Assembly: GCF_016879755.1 (NCBI RefSeq)
Contig: NZ_WOFU01000011.1
Span: 17,361 to 81,360 of the forward strand
DNA length: 64,000 nt
Reading direction: 5' to 3'
Source: Bacillus sp. B15-48
Lineage (GTDB): Bacteria; Bacillota; Bacilli; Bacillales; Cytobacillaceae
Shown here: one piece after another, positions 6,593 through 16,157 of the stretch
Layout of the letters: every line of letters begins with the position of its first letter
How positions within the stretch are numbered: position 1 is the first letter of the stretch
The notes under the pieces: generated by a model
Databases searched by the model: none
What the model saw: only the letters and a program-made list of their open reading frames with translations
What the model was told of the DNA's origin: nothing
Translations under genes and position numbers: made by a program

Positions 6593-9049
6593 CTACTGCT
6601 TAGAGTTCCCCTTGCCCTTGTTGTTGCCTTTGCCGTTATCCTTGTCGAGTTTAAAGTTCAACGGGATATCCTTTTCCAACGGTGTGTCTGCCGAGGAACC
6701 ACCGACATGCACGCGGTACTTTCCGTCAGCAGTTGCCCACTCGCCGTCAGCCCAGTTCGCAAGGTTGTCCGGTTCTTCCGGAATGAAATAGGAGAACGGG
6801 TGGTTGGAGTCAGCATGGTTAATCCGTAGAGTCACTCGCTCGCTCTCACCAGGCCCAAGGTCAACTTTCTCGAAGTTGACGAGTCGCTTGGCCGGCTGCC
6901 CCGCCTCATCCGGAAGTGTTAGGTAAACCTGTGCTGCTTCTTTACCAGCAACGTCACCGGTGTTCGTGATCGTGAAGGACACTTCAATACCGGATAATGA
7001 GCCGTTATTGCCTTTGCCTTTACCGCGAACCTGCATCACTTTAAGGTCGTCATATTCGAAGGTCGTGTACGACAAGCCATATCCGAATGGGAAGACCGGC
7101 TTCACGTTATTTGCCTCGTACCAGCGGTAGCCCATCTCAAGACCCTCTGTGTACTTGGCGATTAACTGGTCGGAACCGTCACCATACGGACCTGGGCCAC
7201 CTGGCTTACCAGTGTCTTGACGCGTTCCAGGGTACTGCTCCTCAGTCGCGAATGCAGCTTCACGCTCAGTTGCACCAAACGTCATCGGCAGCTTGCCCGA
7301 CGGATTGACTTTACCGTAGAGCAAGTTGGCAACAGCATTGCCATCCTCCATACCTGGGAACCAAGCCTGAAGAACTGCAGGTACTTCATCCAACCACGGC
7401 ATGAGCACCGTACCGGAAGTCTTCAGGACCACAACAGTGTTTGCCGCATTAGCTTCCATAACAGCATCGATCATCGGCTCCTGCTCCACCCAGTCCTCAC
7501 GGTCCTTGTGTGTATCGAGGTCGATAGCTGGGAAGCCAAGGGTATCACGGTCCACGGTCTCATGCGGGTTGTCGCCAACCATAAGCAGCACAACATCGGA
7601 CTCAGCGGCCAGCTTGGCAGCAGCCTCCAGATCACGTCCATCGTTGTACGTTACTTCAGTGTCATAACCTAGCTCCTCTATGACGTTCTCTAGTCCCTCT
7701 TGTGGAGTGACCGTGTAAGGAGCTTCAACGTTCTCGTTGTTGTCCCGAACGGAGCGCGGTGACATCTTAGCCTCACCAGCGAACCACTCAACGCCGATTA
7801 GCGCAATCGACTTCGGCTCACCATCCAGTGGCAAGAAGTCGTTATCGTTCTTCAACAGCACCGACCCTTCCTCAGCCATCTTCAGTGCGCTTGCACCGTT
7901 TGCCATCGGATTGACGATTTCCGGCAAGAACTTGTCGTAAGGCTCATCCATATGGCCGTACTCAATCATCTTGATGTAGCGCGGACGCAGCAGATTGTCG
8001 ATGTCTTCCTCGGTTACAGCACCCGAGTCAAGGGCATCCTGGATTTTCTCCTCAGTGTAGTACTGTGGTGCCCAGTCTAGCTCGACATTCGTGCCCGCCT
8101 TGATGGCAGCAACCGTGTCGTGAATCGCGCGACGGTCACTCATGACATAACCTTCGAAGCCCCAGTTGCCCCTTAGTGCATCTTGGAGCAATTCAGAACT
8201 GTCACAGGCAAAGGTGCCGTTGACATCCGGGAATGAGCACATCACGGAAGCTGGGTCAGCATCCTTGACGGTCATCTCGAATGGCAGCATGTACAGCTCG
8301 TTCATGGCCTGTGATGGAACCTGAACACCCATCGTCCAACGCTCGGTCTCTTGCTCATTGCCGGCTAAGTGCTTGAGCTGTGCCTGTACTCCCTGATCCT
8401 GAATACCCTTGACTTGCTCGGTCGCCAGAATCCCCGTTAGGTACGGATCCTCACTGAAGTACTCATAGTTCCGGCCATTATACGGGTGACGTACGAGGTT
8501 CATGCCCGGTCCGAGCAGCACGTGATGTGCGAAGGCCCGTGTCTCCTCGCCGAGGATTCGGCCGACTTCATAGTTCAACTCGCGGTTGAAGGTCGCAGCC
8601 ATCGCAAGGGTGGACGGTAGGCCCGTCGCTTCCGGGTCATTGCCACACGATCCGCCTTTCACACCCGTACCACCGTTGGTCATACGGATTGTGGGGATGC
8701 CCAGTTCTTCGATCCCACGGATTTGTCGGCCAGTGTCCTGCCACTCACATCCAGGCAGGGTACCTTGGGGCGCGAATTCACCGTTCTGGTACTTACTAGT
8801 ACCGCCCTTATTAATAACAACCGTCTCACCCGTGTCATTCTCATTGAAGCGCGAGATGGCGATTTGCTGGATCTTCTGTTCCATCGTCATCGCATCGAGA
8901 AGCAGCTCGGTGCGCTCTTCAGCAGAGAGCTGGGTGTTCATCCAGGGCATGGTCCCTTCCGTTCCACCGTTCTCCGCATTAACAGGAATGACTAACGTAG
9001 AAATAAAAATTATTGCTGTCAAAAAAATTGAATTCATTCGTTTTATCAT
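6593..9049 (-). CDS. Secreted glycoside hydrolase family 3 (beta-glucosidase-like)
   Basis: An 818-aa exported GH3 enzyme. Signal peptide: MIKRMNSIFLTAIIFISTLVIPVNA. The GH3 N-terminal barrel spans about residues 40-370, with NGGTGVKGG, LLGPGMNL, YEYFSEDP, KHLAGNEQE and the nucleophile Asp in VMSDRRAIHD (most members have SDW; here Trp is replaced by Arg). The C-terminal alpha/beta sandwich follows (about 390-640, SVLLKND ... LPMTFG), then a fibronectin-III-like domain (about 690-780) interrupted by a Lys/Gly/Asn-rich insert, and a basic KGKGNNKGKG tail. Predicted role: hydrolysis of terminal beta-glucosyl (or related) residues outside the cell. GGGAG precedes the ATG. Base composition is split: 14 of 60 bases G/C at 9001-9060 (signal-peptide end and upstream) but 34 of 60 at 7501-7560, suggesting a host-like 5' end on a foreign body. 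Confidence 0.88.
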   Translation of the reverse strand: MIKRMNSIFLTAIIFISTLVIPVNAENGGTEGTMPWMNTQLSAEERTELLLDAMTMEQKIQQIAISRFNENDTGETVVINKGGTSKYQNGEFAPQGTLPGCEWQDTGRQIRGIEELGIPTIRMTNGGTGVKGGSCGNDPEATGLPSTLAMAATFNRELNYEVGRILGEETRAFAHHVLLGPGMNLVRHPYNGRNYEYFSEDPYLTGILATEQVKGIQDQGVQAQLKHLAGNEQETERWTMGVQVPSQAMNELYMLPFEMTVKDADPASVMCSFPDVNGTFACDSSELLQDALRGNWGFEGYVMSDRRAIHDTVAAIKAGTNVELDWAPQYYTEEKIQDALDSGAVTEEDIDNLLRPRYIKMIEYGHMDEPYDKFLPEIVNPMANGASALKMAEEGSVLLKNDNDFLPLDGEPKSIALIGVEWFAGEAKMSPRSVRDNNENVEAPYTVTPQEGLENVIEELGYDTEVTYNDGRDLEAAAKLAAESDVVLLMVGDNPHETVDRDTLGFPAIDLDTHKDREDWVEQEPMIDAVMEANAANTVVVLKTSGTVLMPWLDEVPAVLQAWFPGMEDGNAVANLLYGKVNPSGKLPMTFGATEREAAFATEEQYPGTRQDTGKPGGPGPYGDGSDQLIAKYTEGLEMGYRWYEANNVKPVFPFGYGLSYTTFEYDDLKVMQVRGKGKGNNGSLSGIEVSFTITNTGDVAGKEAAQVYLTLPDEAGQPAKRLVNFEKVDLGPGESERVTLRINHADSNHPFSYFIPEEPDNLANWADGEWATADGKYRVHVGGSSADTPLEKDIPLNFKLDKDNGKGNNKGKGNSKQ

Positions 9050-9128
9050 CTTATCTCTCCCTAACTATTTATTTTCCTATTAGTATTGAAATAATCGTTT
9101 TATCTTCTAAATCTCCCCCCACTGCTGG

Positions 9129-9140
9129 TATACTAGTATA
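9129..9140. promoter_or_regulatory. Palindrome TATACTAGTATA upstream of the GH3 gene
   Basis: A perfect 12-bp palindrome, followed directly by a similar TTAGTATAG, lies about 80 bp upstream of the GH3 start. It could be the operator of a GntR- or LacI-type sugar regulator, but no regulator is present nearby and no clear -35/-10 pair could be fixed. Confidence 0.3.
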
Positions 9141-9190
9141 TTAGTATAGAGAAAAAATATTACGATAGTATTTACGGTTAATTACAATGC

Positions 9191-9310
9191 AATAACAAAT
9201 ATCACGAGATTAGTAATGCTCCTAAAGTACTGAAAATGATATTCAAACACTGTAGTAAGGAACGATAACAAAAACAACGAGATTAGTAATGGTTTCAAAG
9301 TCCTAAAATA
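9191..9310. repeat. Degenerate ~73-bp direct repeat
   Basis: ACGAGATTAGTAATG occurs at 9204-9218 and again at 9277-9291, 73 bp apart, each embedded in a similar longer context (ATAACAAA before, and AAAGT.CT.AAA after). The two copies look like a diverged tandem duplication in the gap between the GH3 gene and the integrase remnant. Confidence 0.55.
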
Positions 9311-9399
9311 CTATAGCAGGAAATAATTTGCCAAATAAACAATCAAAATAAATAAAATCAAATGAGCATGATACTTCATTATTCTAAACATACTGAAAC

Positions 9400-9757
9400 A
9401 AAGAACTCTTGTTGAAACGAAGGGCAAACAATTACTTCAAACCCCTAAAACGGCAACGTCAAGACGAGTTATTAGCGTTGATGAAGAAAAACTTAAAAAA
9501 CTGAAAAAATGACGTACAGCAATTAAAGGATTATGAACGTTTAAACTATGCGTCATACAGAATTCGAGCCAATTACCATTCATGGATTACGATATACACA
9601 TGCATCATTACTTTTTGAAGCTGGTGCAAGTATTAAAGATGTACAAGTCCGTTTGGGACATAATGACACTCAAACAACCATGAACATCTATTCCCATACC
9701 ACAAATGCAGCGAAAGAAAAGGTGGCGCATCTATTTAAAAACTTCATGGATTTTTGA
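9400..9757 (+). pseudogene. Tyrosine recombinase (phage/ICE integrase) remnant
   Basis: The plus-strand 5' part reads LVETKGKQLLQTPKTATSRR and VISVDEEKLKKLKK, the usual beta-strand segment (TPKTxxSxRxISLD) of Firmicute phage/ICE integrases, and is then broken by two stops (TGA at about 9509 and 9533). The intact 3' frame (9548-9757, 69 codons) carries HGLRYTHAS (catalytic HxxR), LGHNDTQTTMNIYSH (His and the nucleophilic Tyr) and a normal C-terminus. Everything upstream of the catalytic half is gone, so it cannot recombine. It is the only rightward gene at this boundary and sits between the rpsI terminator and the foreign GC-rich genes, marking an old island end. No flanking att repeats were found by eye. 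Confidence 0.8.
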
Positions 9758-9785
9758 AAAGGGTATTCAATCCATTTCTTAACGT

Positions 9786-9821
9786 AAAAAAACCCTCTCC
9801 CAAAAGTTTGGGAAAGGGTTT
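9786..9821 (-). terminator. rplM-rpsI terminator
   Basis: In the leftward direction AACCCTTTCCC / GGGAGAGGGTT forms an 11-bp stem (one G-U) with a short loop and is followed by a run of T. It lies 25 bp past the rpsI stop and ends the ribosomal superoperon. Confidence 0.8.
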
Positions 9822-9845
9822 GAACACGTTGATATAACAACGATA

Positions 9846-10238
9846 TTAACGTTTTGAGAACTGAGGTGCACGACGAGCGCCTTTAAGACCGTATTTTTTA
9901 CGTTCTTTCATACGAGCGTCACGAGTTAATAATCCTGCACTCTTAAGAGTTGGACGGTACTCAGGGTCTGCTTGTAGTAACGCACGAGCGATACCGTGGC
10001 GAATTGCACCAGCTTGACCAGTGTAGCCGCCGCCATTAACGTTGACAAGAACGTCATAAGCACCAACTGTTTCAGTTGCTACTAGAGGCTGTTTAACTAC
10101 CTCACGTAGAGCTGCGAATGGGATATAATCTTCAATTTCACGATTGTTAACGATGATTTTGCCGTCACCAGGAACTAAGCGAACTCGTGCAACAGAGCTC
10201 TTACGACGACCTGTTCCAATATATTGAACTTGTGCCAA
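9846..10238 (-). CDS. rpsI: 30S ribosomal protein S9
   Basis: Ribosomal protein S9, 130 aa, the normal Bacillus length. It begins [19 protein letters not shown] and ends in the basic tail RRAPQFSKR, whose last residues reach the P-site tRNA anticodon stem in known ribosomes. It follows rplM by 20 bp with a strong ribosome site, as in all Bacillus genomes, and is the last gene of the block before its terminator. What normally follows in Bacillus is replaced here by the accessory region. Confidence 0.97.
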   Translation of the reverse strand: MAQVQYIGTGRRKSSVARVRLVPGDGKIIVNNREIEDYIPFAALREVVKQPLVATETVGAYDVLVNVNGGGYTGQAGAIRHGIARALLQADPEYRPTLKSAGLLTRDARMKERKKYGLKGARRAPQFSKR

Positions 10239-10258
10239 GTAAATAACCTCCTTATTAA

Positions 10259-10696
10259 TTATCCGCGAAGTTCGTAAACTTCTGGTTTTTGTGCTTGATG
10301 CTGATGCTCTCCACCTGCATATACGTGAAGCTTCCTGAACATTTGGCGACCTAAAGAGTTCTTTGGAAGCATCCCTTTGATTGCTAGCTCAAGCATTTTT
10401 TCAGGGTAGTTTGTACGCATTTCAAGAGCCGTTCTTTGCTTTAAACCACCTGGGTGCATTGTATGACGATAGTAAATTTTATCGTTTATTTTATTACCAG
10501 TCAATTCAATCTTTGAAGCATTAAGGATGATCACATGATCTCCAGTGTCTACATGTGGTGTAAATGTTGGTTTATGTTTACCGCGTAAGATGGATGCAAC
10601 TTCGCTTGCAAGACGACCAAGTGTTTGGCCTTCCGCATCAACTACGTACCATTTACGCTCGATATTCTTGGCATTAGCCATAAATGTTGAACGCAT
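10259..10696 (-). CDS. rplM: 50S ribosomal protein L13
   Basis: Ribosomal protein L13, 145 aa. Landmarks: [33 protein letters not shown] and [13 protein letters not shown]13 is an early-assembly protein binding 23S rRNA domain II. The start at [16 protein letters not shown] matches the length of the B. subtilis protein, and GGAGGG lies 6-7 bp upstream. It is the first gene of the rplM-rpsI pair, with its own promoter and a probable L13 leader RNA upstream. Confidence 0.97.
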   Translation of the reverse strand: MRSTFMANAKNIERKWYVVDAEGQTLGRLASEVASILRGKHKPTFTPHVDTGDHVIILNASKIELTGNKINDKIYYRHTMHPGGLKQRTALEMRTNYPEKMLELAIKGMLPKNSLGRQMFRKLHVYAGGEHQHQAQKPEVYELRG

Positions 10697-10714
10697 GAGT
10701 GTCCCTCCTATTAA

Positions 10715-10800
10715 TAAATCGATTCAGTCAATCTTAAAGTCATTGATATATTTACACAGATAAGTTCCGGGGCTCATCAGTGGCATTAAAATACCATACC
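10715..10800 (-). ncRNA. Probable L13 leader (ribosomal protein autoregulation)
   Basis: The untranslated segment between the promoter and rplM contains CACTGATGAGCCCCGG, resembling the conserved block of Firmicute L13 leaders that let L13 repress its own mRNA. The assignment rests on this block and its position; a covariance-model search would settle it. Confidence 0.45.
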
Positions 10801-10805
10801 AAAAC

Positions 10806-10834
10806 ATGATATAACTTTATAAAGCGAATGTCAA
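10806..10834 (-). promoter_or_regulatory. Sigma-A promoter for rplM-rpsI
   Basis: TTGACA (10829-10834), a 17-bp spacer, and TATCAT (10806-10811) read leftward. It lies about 110 bp before the rplM start, leaving room for the leader RNA. Confidence 0.75.
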
Positions 10835-10899
10835 CACCAGGATTCGTTGTCATAGATTTTTTTTGAAAAAGGAATGGAACGAAACAGGCTACTTAGGAT

Positions 10900-11634
10900 T
10901 TAATAGAATACTTCCCATAAATAGAGTCCATGACCTGGTGCAGTTTTGCCCGCATAACGCCGATCTTTTCTTTCAAGAATGCTTCTTACACTAGCAGACT
11001 CTTTTTCTCCGCTGCCAACCTCGAGTAGAGTTCCAACGATAATTCTTACCATATTATATAAAAAACCATTGCCTACAAAACGAAACACTAAAAGTCCCTT
11101 TTCTTCAAATAACTCAATCGTATCTAAAGTTCTAACTTTATCATCAACTTCTGTCTTTGCTGAACAAAAACTTGTAAAGTCATGAGTACCGACTAAAAGT
11201 TGTGCCGCTTCCTCGATTTTCGAAATGTCAATGGAATAAGGAAATTGGTATGCATACTTCCGCAAAAACGGATCTCGTTGTTTCGACAAATGAACAAAAT
11301 AGCGATATTCCTTCCCAATCGCTTCGTAACGCGCATGAAAGTCATCTAAGGCTTTTTCTGCCTCTAAGATGACAATATCGTCAGGGAGGATGGAATTAAG
11401 TGCAATTGGCCACCGATCTTCAGGCATAGACAAAATCGTGTCAAAATGAATGACCTGTCCCTTCGCATGGACACCAGCATCGGTCCGGCCTGATGCATGA
11501 ACCCTCACACTTTGCCCTTTATGGAGTTTAGCCAATGCCGCTTCAATTTCACCTTGAACGGTCCGTTTATTTGGCTGTACTTGATAACCTGCATAGCCAG
11601 TACCATCATATGCAACCTTACATTTTATTCTCAT
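10900..11634 (-). CDS. truA: tRNA pseudouridine(38-40) synthase TruA
   Basis: TruA isomerises uridines 38-40 in tRNA anticodon stems. 244 aa. It opens [20 protein letters not shown], carries the catalytic Asp in [10 protein letters not shown], and has the C-terminal phrase [19 protein letters not shown] typical of the family. The ATG at 11634 is chosen because AGAGGG lies 7 bp upstream; an in-frame TTG two codons earlier is too close to that site. It follows ecfT by 12 bp, as the last gene of the ecfA1-ecfA2-ecfT-truA transcription unit. Confidence 0.95.
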   Translation of the reverse strand: MRIKCKVAYDGTGYAGYQVQPNKRTVQGEIEAALAKLHKGQSVRVHASGRTDAGVHAKGQVIHFDTILSMPEDRWPIALNSILPDDIVILEAEKALDDFHARYEAIGKEYRYFVHLSKQRDPFLRKYAYQFPYSIDISKIEEAAQLLVGTHDFTSFCSAKTEVDDKVRTLDTIELFEEKGLLVFRFVGNGFLYNMVRIIVGTLLEVGSGEKESASVRSILERKDRRYAGKTAPGHGLYLWEVFY

Positions 11635-11646
11635 AGACAAACCCTC

Positions 11647-12444
11647 TTATCCTCTAAATACAACTAATAGCGAAGCAACTGCCATTAACATCACAATCAT
11701 TCCAGTATCCGCTAGTGCCCATGTTAGCTGGCGGTATTTCGTTCTGCCTTCTCCGCCTTTATACCCCCGTGCCTCCATAGCGACAGCAAGCTCCTCTGCC
11801 CGCTTAAATGAACTAATAAATAACGGAATTAAGAGCGGGACAATCGCTTTTAAACGTTCTTTAATCGGGCCGCTCGTATACTCTACCCCTCTTGCCGTCT
11901 GGGCTTTCATAATTTTATCCGTTTCCTGCATTAACGTCGGGATAAAACGAAGGGCAATTGACATCATTAAGGCCAGTTCATGAACCGGAAAATTGATTTT
12001 TTTTAACGGCCCTAGAAGCCTTTCTAATCCATCCGTAATTTCGATTGGAGTTGTCGTAAGGGTTAATAAAGAGGTAATGAGTATAAGCAAGAAGAATCTC
12101 ATTGAGATGAAAATCCCTTGTCTTAGTCCTTCTTCATAAACCGTAAACCACCCAAATTGGAAAATAATCGTGCCTTCTCTCGTTAAAAAAAGATGAAGGA
12201 AAAATGTAAAAACCACTAACCAGAGCACTGGTTTTAATCCAGTAATTAAAAACCGCAGTGGGATTTTTGATAAGGCAGCCATTAAAAATGTATAAAGGGC
12301 TAAGATTGCATAAGTTACTATATTGTTGGCGAGGAAAACAATCCCTACAAACAGAAATACAATAATCAATTTCGAACGAGGATCCATTCGATGAAGCAAG
12401 GAATCGGCTGGAACAAAACGGCCGATAATCATTTTTTCCATCAT
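11647..12444 (-). CDS. ecfT: ECF transporter transmembrane protein EcfT
   Basis: The shared membrane subunit of group-II energy-coupling-factor vitamin transporters; it links the EcfA1/EcfA2 ATPases to exchangeable S-components. 265 aa with several hydrophobic segments (LIIVFLFVGIVFLANNIV, LVVFTFFLHLFL, FLLILITSLLTL and a C-terminal span). The two coupling-helix ARG motifs are visible as TARGVEYTSG and EARGYKGGEG. Its ATG overlaps the ecfA2 stop by 4 bp (ATGA), indicating translational coupling. No S-component gene is next to it, as is normal for group II. Confidence 0.95.
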   Translation of the reverse strand: MMEKMIIGRFVPADSLLHRMDPRSKLIIVFLFVGIVFLANNIVTYAILALYTFLMAALSKIPLRFLITGLKPVLWLVVFTFFLHLFLTREGTIIFQFGWFTVYEEGLRQGIFISMRFFLLILITSLLTLTTTPIEITDGLERLLGPLKKINFPVHELALMMSIALRFIPTLMQETDKIMKAQTARGVEYTSGPIKERLKAIVPLLIPLFISSFKRAEELAVAMEARGYKGGEGRTKYRQLTWALADTGMIVMLMAVASLLVVFRG

Positions 12445-13310
12445 TGTGCGACCCTCCGTTTCAAAAAGCCCGCAATTGCTTCCGTTAATTCATCCTCAGT
12501 TAGACAGATTTTCTCGAATTTTGTACCGAAGGTTTCCTCGACCTTCATCTGAAAGCGAATAACATCAGGAACATCAAGTCCATGAGCAATTAATTGTCCC
12601 GGTTCAGAGAAAATCTCGATCGGTTTTCCTTTTCGTAACACCGTTCCACTATGCATAATGACAATTTCATCCGCATAGATTGCTGCGTCTTCCATACTAT
12701 GAGTGACAAGTACGGTCGATAACCCTCGCTCCTGATGAAGGCGATAAAATAAATCCATAATTTCCTTTCGCCCACGAGGATCAAGACCTGCGGTAGGTTC
12801 GTCTAACACGATACATTCTGGTTCCATCGCAAGGACACCAGCGATCGCCACACGCCTCATTTGTCCTCCTGATAGGTCAAATGGGGATTTTTTTAGAATA
12901 TCTTCAGAAAGACCTACTTGCTTGATTGCGACTGCTGCACGCCTCTTTGCTTCCCTTTCAGAAACTCCAAAATTAAGTGGACCAAAACAAATATCTTTCT
13001 CAACCGTCTCTTCAAAGAGCTGATGTTCCGGAAACTGAAATACGATTCCAACCTTTTCACGGATTCCTTTAAGATTTTTTTCTTTTCGATCTGCTTTTAT
13101 TTCACGGTTGCCAATGAGAACCGAACCTTTTGTCGGCTTCAATAACGCATTTAAATGCTGAAGGACTGTGGATTTCCCAGAACCTGTGTGCCCGATGATT
13201 GCCGTATAACTGCCTGAAGGAATATCAATGGAGACGTCTGAGATCGCAAGACGTTCAAATGGGGTATTGGCCGAATAACGATATTCTACATTTTTAAGTG
13301 AGATGTCCAT
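12441..13310 (-). CDS. ecfA2: ECF transporter ATPase EcfA2
   Basis: ATP-binding subunit of the general ECF module, 289 aa. Walker A GHTGSGKST (about residue 40), Q-loop FQFPEHQLFEETV, signature LSGGQMRR, Walker B CIVLDEPTAGLDP and the switch His in VTHSMED are all intact. It forms a heterodimer with EcfA1 and powers substrate uptake. It overlaps ecfA1 by 25 bp at its start and ecfT by 4 bp at its stop. Confidence 0.96.
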   Translation of the reverse strand: MDISLKNVEYRYSANTPFERLAISDVSIDIPSGSYTAIIGHTGSGKSTVLQHLNALLKPTKGSVLIGNREIKADRKEKNLKGIREKVGIVFQFPEHQLFEETVEKDICFGPLNFGVSEREAKRRAAVAIKQVGLSEDILKKSPFDLSGGQMRRVAIAGVLAMEPECIVLDEPTAGLDPRGRKEIMDLFYRLHQERGLSTVLVTHSMEDAAIYADEIVIMHSGTVLRKGKPIEIFSEPGQLIAHGLDVPDVIRFQMKVEETFGTKFEKICLTEDELTEAIAGFLKRRVAQ

Positions 13311-14125
13311 AGCGCTGCCACCAACTCTTCTTCTGTTAAATAGTGTTTATCGATCGTGACCCCTTTTTCCGCTAACTTCTTACTTAGTTTTACTGGAAAC
13401 GGAATATCAAGGCCAAGCTCTACTAACTCTTTATCCATTTGGAAAATTTCCTTCGCAGTGCCTTCACGATAAATCTCACCTTGATTCATCACGATAATGC
13501 GGTCTGCTCTTGCTGCTTCTTCTAAGTCATGCGTAATTGAAATAACAGTGATGTTCTCCTCTTCCTGCAGCTTCATGATTATATCAATCACTTCCGCTCT
13601 TCCTCTAGGGTCGAGCATTGAAGTTGCTTCATCAAGAATGATAATCGATGGCCTTAAGGCGAGGACACTAGCAATCGCCACACGTTGTTTCTGACCTCCA
13701 GAAAGATGATGTGGTTCTTGATCGAGGAAATTAGCCATATTTACTTTTGTTAACGCATCAACCACTCGTTCCGCCATGATTTCAACCGCAACGCCATTGT
13801 TTTCAAGGCCAAAAGCGACATCATCTTCGACCGTTGTTCCGACAAATTGATTGTCTGGATTTTGAAAAACCATGCCAATTTTCCGCCGAATATCCCAAAC
13901 TGTTTCCTCTGAAAGCAATAATTCATCGACTTCAATCGAACCTTCTACTGGAAACTGGAGTCCGTTTAATAATCTCGCAAGTGTCGATTTTCCAGAACCG
14001 TTATGGCCAACAATTGCAAGCCATTCCCCTTGATAGATTTCCATGTTCACCTTATTTAAGGCCAGCTTTTCTTGCGAGTCGTACTGAAAGCTTACATCTT
14101 TTAAAACAACAAGAGGTAATTTCAC
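13286..14125 (-). CDS. ecfA1: ECF transporter ATPase EcfA1
   Basis: First ATPase of the ECF module, 279 aa. Walker A GHNGSGKST, Q-loop FQNPDNQFVGTTVEDD, signature LSGGQKQR, Walker B IIILDEATSMLDP and switch His in ITHDLEE are intact. It is the first gene of the four-gene ecf-truA unit; the 430-bp gap before it separates the unit from rplQ and contains a folded repeat-like element. Confidence 0.96.
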   Translation of the reverse strand: MKLPLVVLKDVSFQYDSQEKLALNKVNMEIYQGEWLAIVGHNGSGKSTLARLLNGLQFPVEGSIEVDELLLSEETVWDIRRKIGMVFQNPDNQFVGTTVEDDVAFGLENNGVAVEIMAERVVDALTKVNMANFLDQEPHHLSGGQKQRVAIASVLALRPSIIILDEATSMLDPRGRAEVIDIIMKLQEEENITVISITHDLEEAARADRIIVMNQGEIYREGTAKEIFQMDKELVELGLDIPFPVKLSKKLAEKGVTIDKHYLTEEELVAALWTSHLKM

Positions 14126-14255
14126 AACTTTCCTCCTCTCTCCTCAACTACTCTAGCTAATCTCTGCATCAGTCTTTTAAATTCAGGTTTAAACTATACG
14201 AAATGATTGAACAAGTGTAAGAAAAATCAGTAGATTTCCAATAAACCGCTGGATA

Positions 14256-14347
14256 CAAAAAAAGCCTGCACCTCTCTCCAGCGGAATAATCATTTCCGCA
14301 AAGAACTTAAACATCCAACATTTGGATGAGGAGGAGGTGCATGAGCT
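14256..14347 (-). repeat. Multi-stem structured element between rplQ and ecfA1
   Basis: Read leftward, an outer 8-bp stem TGCACCTC / GAGGTGCA (14267-14274 with 14334-14341) encloses two perfect hairpins, CATCCA..TGGATG (14312-14328) and GCGGAA..TTCCGC (14281-14299), and is followed by seven T. This is a compact three-way-junction fold ending like a terminator. It may terminate the alpha operon or be a dispersed bcr/MITE-like repeat; nothing in it codes. Confidence 0.6.
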
Positions 14348-14555
14348 AGACGAGACATAAAAACAGTTGTATAAAGTGAAAGCATCGAAAATATACACTG
14401 TCAGCCACCGACTAGATGACTCAATGCTTTATGCTCATCATAACGCTCGGTTTTGGCTTGTTCTTCGTATTAAATAGAGTATAAACTTTTTAAAAAAAGG
14501 GGATGAAACAAGTTTGTATAAACTGTCCATCGCCCTTGCTGTGAGTTGTTGGTTA

Positions 14556-14954
<399 letters not shown>

Positions 14955-15098
14955 TCATGTTTACTTTTCTACTTTCTCAACACATATGTGTAACTCCGCT
15001 TCTGTCATCGCCCAAAGGGGATTGCCAATTCGCGAGTTTTCTTTAAAAGTAATGGCTTTCTTACAGTAACAGTAAAATGCCTAGTTAACCGCAATTAA

Positions 15099-16043
15099 CT
15101 AGTCATCCTTACGTAAGCCTAAGCCTAGCTCCTCTAGTTTTGCTTTTACTTCTTCTAAAGATTTTCTACCTAGGTTGCGCACTTTCATCATATCTTCCTC
15201 AGTCTTATGAGCAAGCTCTTGAACCGTGTTGATACCTGCACGCTTTAAGCAGTTATATGAACGGACAGATAGGTCAAGTTCTTCAATGGTCATTTCTAGA
15301 ACTTTTTCCTTCTGATCTTCTTCTTTTTCAACCATGATTTCTGCATTTTGTGCTTCATCAGTTAAACCAACGAATATATTTAAATGCTCCATCAAAATTT
15401 TAGCACCAAGAGCTACAGCTTCTTGAGGCCCATTGCTTCCATCTGTCCAAACGTCAAATGTTAGCTTATCAAAATTTGTCATCTGTCCTACACGAGTATT
15501 TTCAACTTGATAGGAAACTCGTGAAACTGGAGTATAGATGGAATCGATTGGGATAACCCCGATTGGTTGATCTTCTCGTTTGTTTTGAACAGCAGGTGTA
15601 TAACCCCGTCCTCTTTTCGCAGTAAGTCGCATTCTAAGTGAACCTTTGCTAGAAAGAGTAGCAATATGAAGATCCGGGTTTAGTATCTCAACATCACTAT
15701 CATGGGTAATATCGGAAGCTTTAATTACTCCTTCTCCCTGCATATCAATTTCAAGAGTTTTCTCATCATCAGAGTAGATTTTTAACGCCAGCTTTTTAAT
15801 GTTTAGAATGATTGTCGTAACATCTTCTACTACACCTTCAATCGTCGAGAACTCATGAAGAACTCCATCGATTTGAATAGCTGTAACAGCAGCGCCTGGA
15901 AGTGAGGATAATAGGATACGACGTAAGGAGTTACCCAAAGTTGTACCATATCCACGCTCAAGCGGTTCTACGACAAACTTGCCGTATTTGGCATCATCGC
16001 TGATCTCAACCGTTTCGATTTTTGGTTTTTCTATTTCGATCAT
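15099..16043 (-). CDS. rpoA: RNA polymerase alpha subunit
   Basis: RpoA, 314 aa. The N-terminal assembly domain begins [17 protein letters not shown] and includes [20 protein letters not shown], the dimer and beta/beta-prime contact region. An acidic linker (about 230-245) leads to the C-terminal domain with [14 protein letters not shown] and [16 protein letters not shown], the UP-element and activator-binding helices. The ATG at 16043 sits 9 bp after GGAGG; a preceding in-frame TTG is ignored. Gene order rpsM-rpsK-rpoA-rplQ is canonical. Confidence 0.98.
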   Translation of the reverse strand: MIEIEKPKIETVEISDDAKYGKFVVEPLERGYGTTLGNSLRRILLSSLPGAAVTAIQIDGVLHEFSTIEGVVEDVTTIILNIKKLALKIYSDDEKTLEIDMQGEGVIKASDITHDSDVEILNPDLHIATLSSKGSLRMRLTAKRGRGYTPAVQNKREDQPIGVIPIDSIYTPVSRVSYQVENTRVGQMTNFDKLTFDVWTDGSNGPQEAVALGAKILMEHLNIFVGLTDEAQNAEIMVEKEEDQKEKVLEMTIEELDLSVRSYNCLKRAGINTVQELAHKTEEDMMKVRNLGRKSLEEVKAKLEELGLGLRKDD

Positions 16044-16157
16044 CAAATATACCCTCCTTCAAAACGTCGAAACCCCGGAAAGATAAATCGTTCCGTAAGT
16101 CCCCATGTATACGTTCCCGTATGCGCACAACAACTTGACTATTTTCCGGATAAAATT

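Noticed and set aside
4936..9049. Dismissing the GC-rich block outright as contamination
   Set aside because: The GH3 gene continues in frame from AT-rich host-like DNA into the GC-rich body, which favours real insertion. Mis-assembly is still possible and is listed as a check, not a conclusion.
14189..14398. Minus-strand ORF between ecfA1 and rplQ
   Set aside because: It overlaps the three-way-junction element and its translation reflects the inverted repeats (Ser-rich and Cys-rich runs); no ribosome site.
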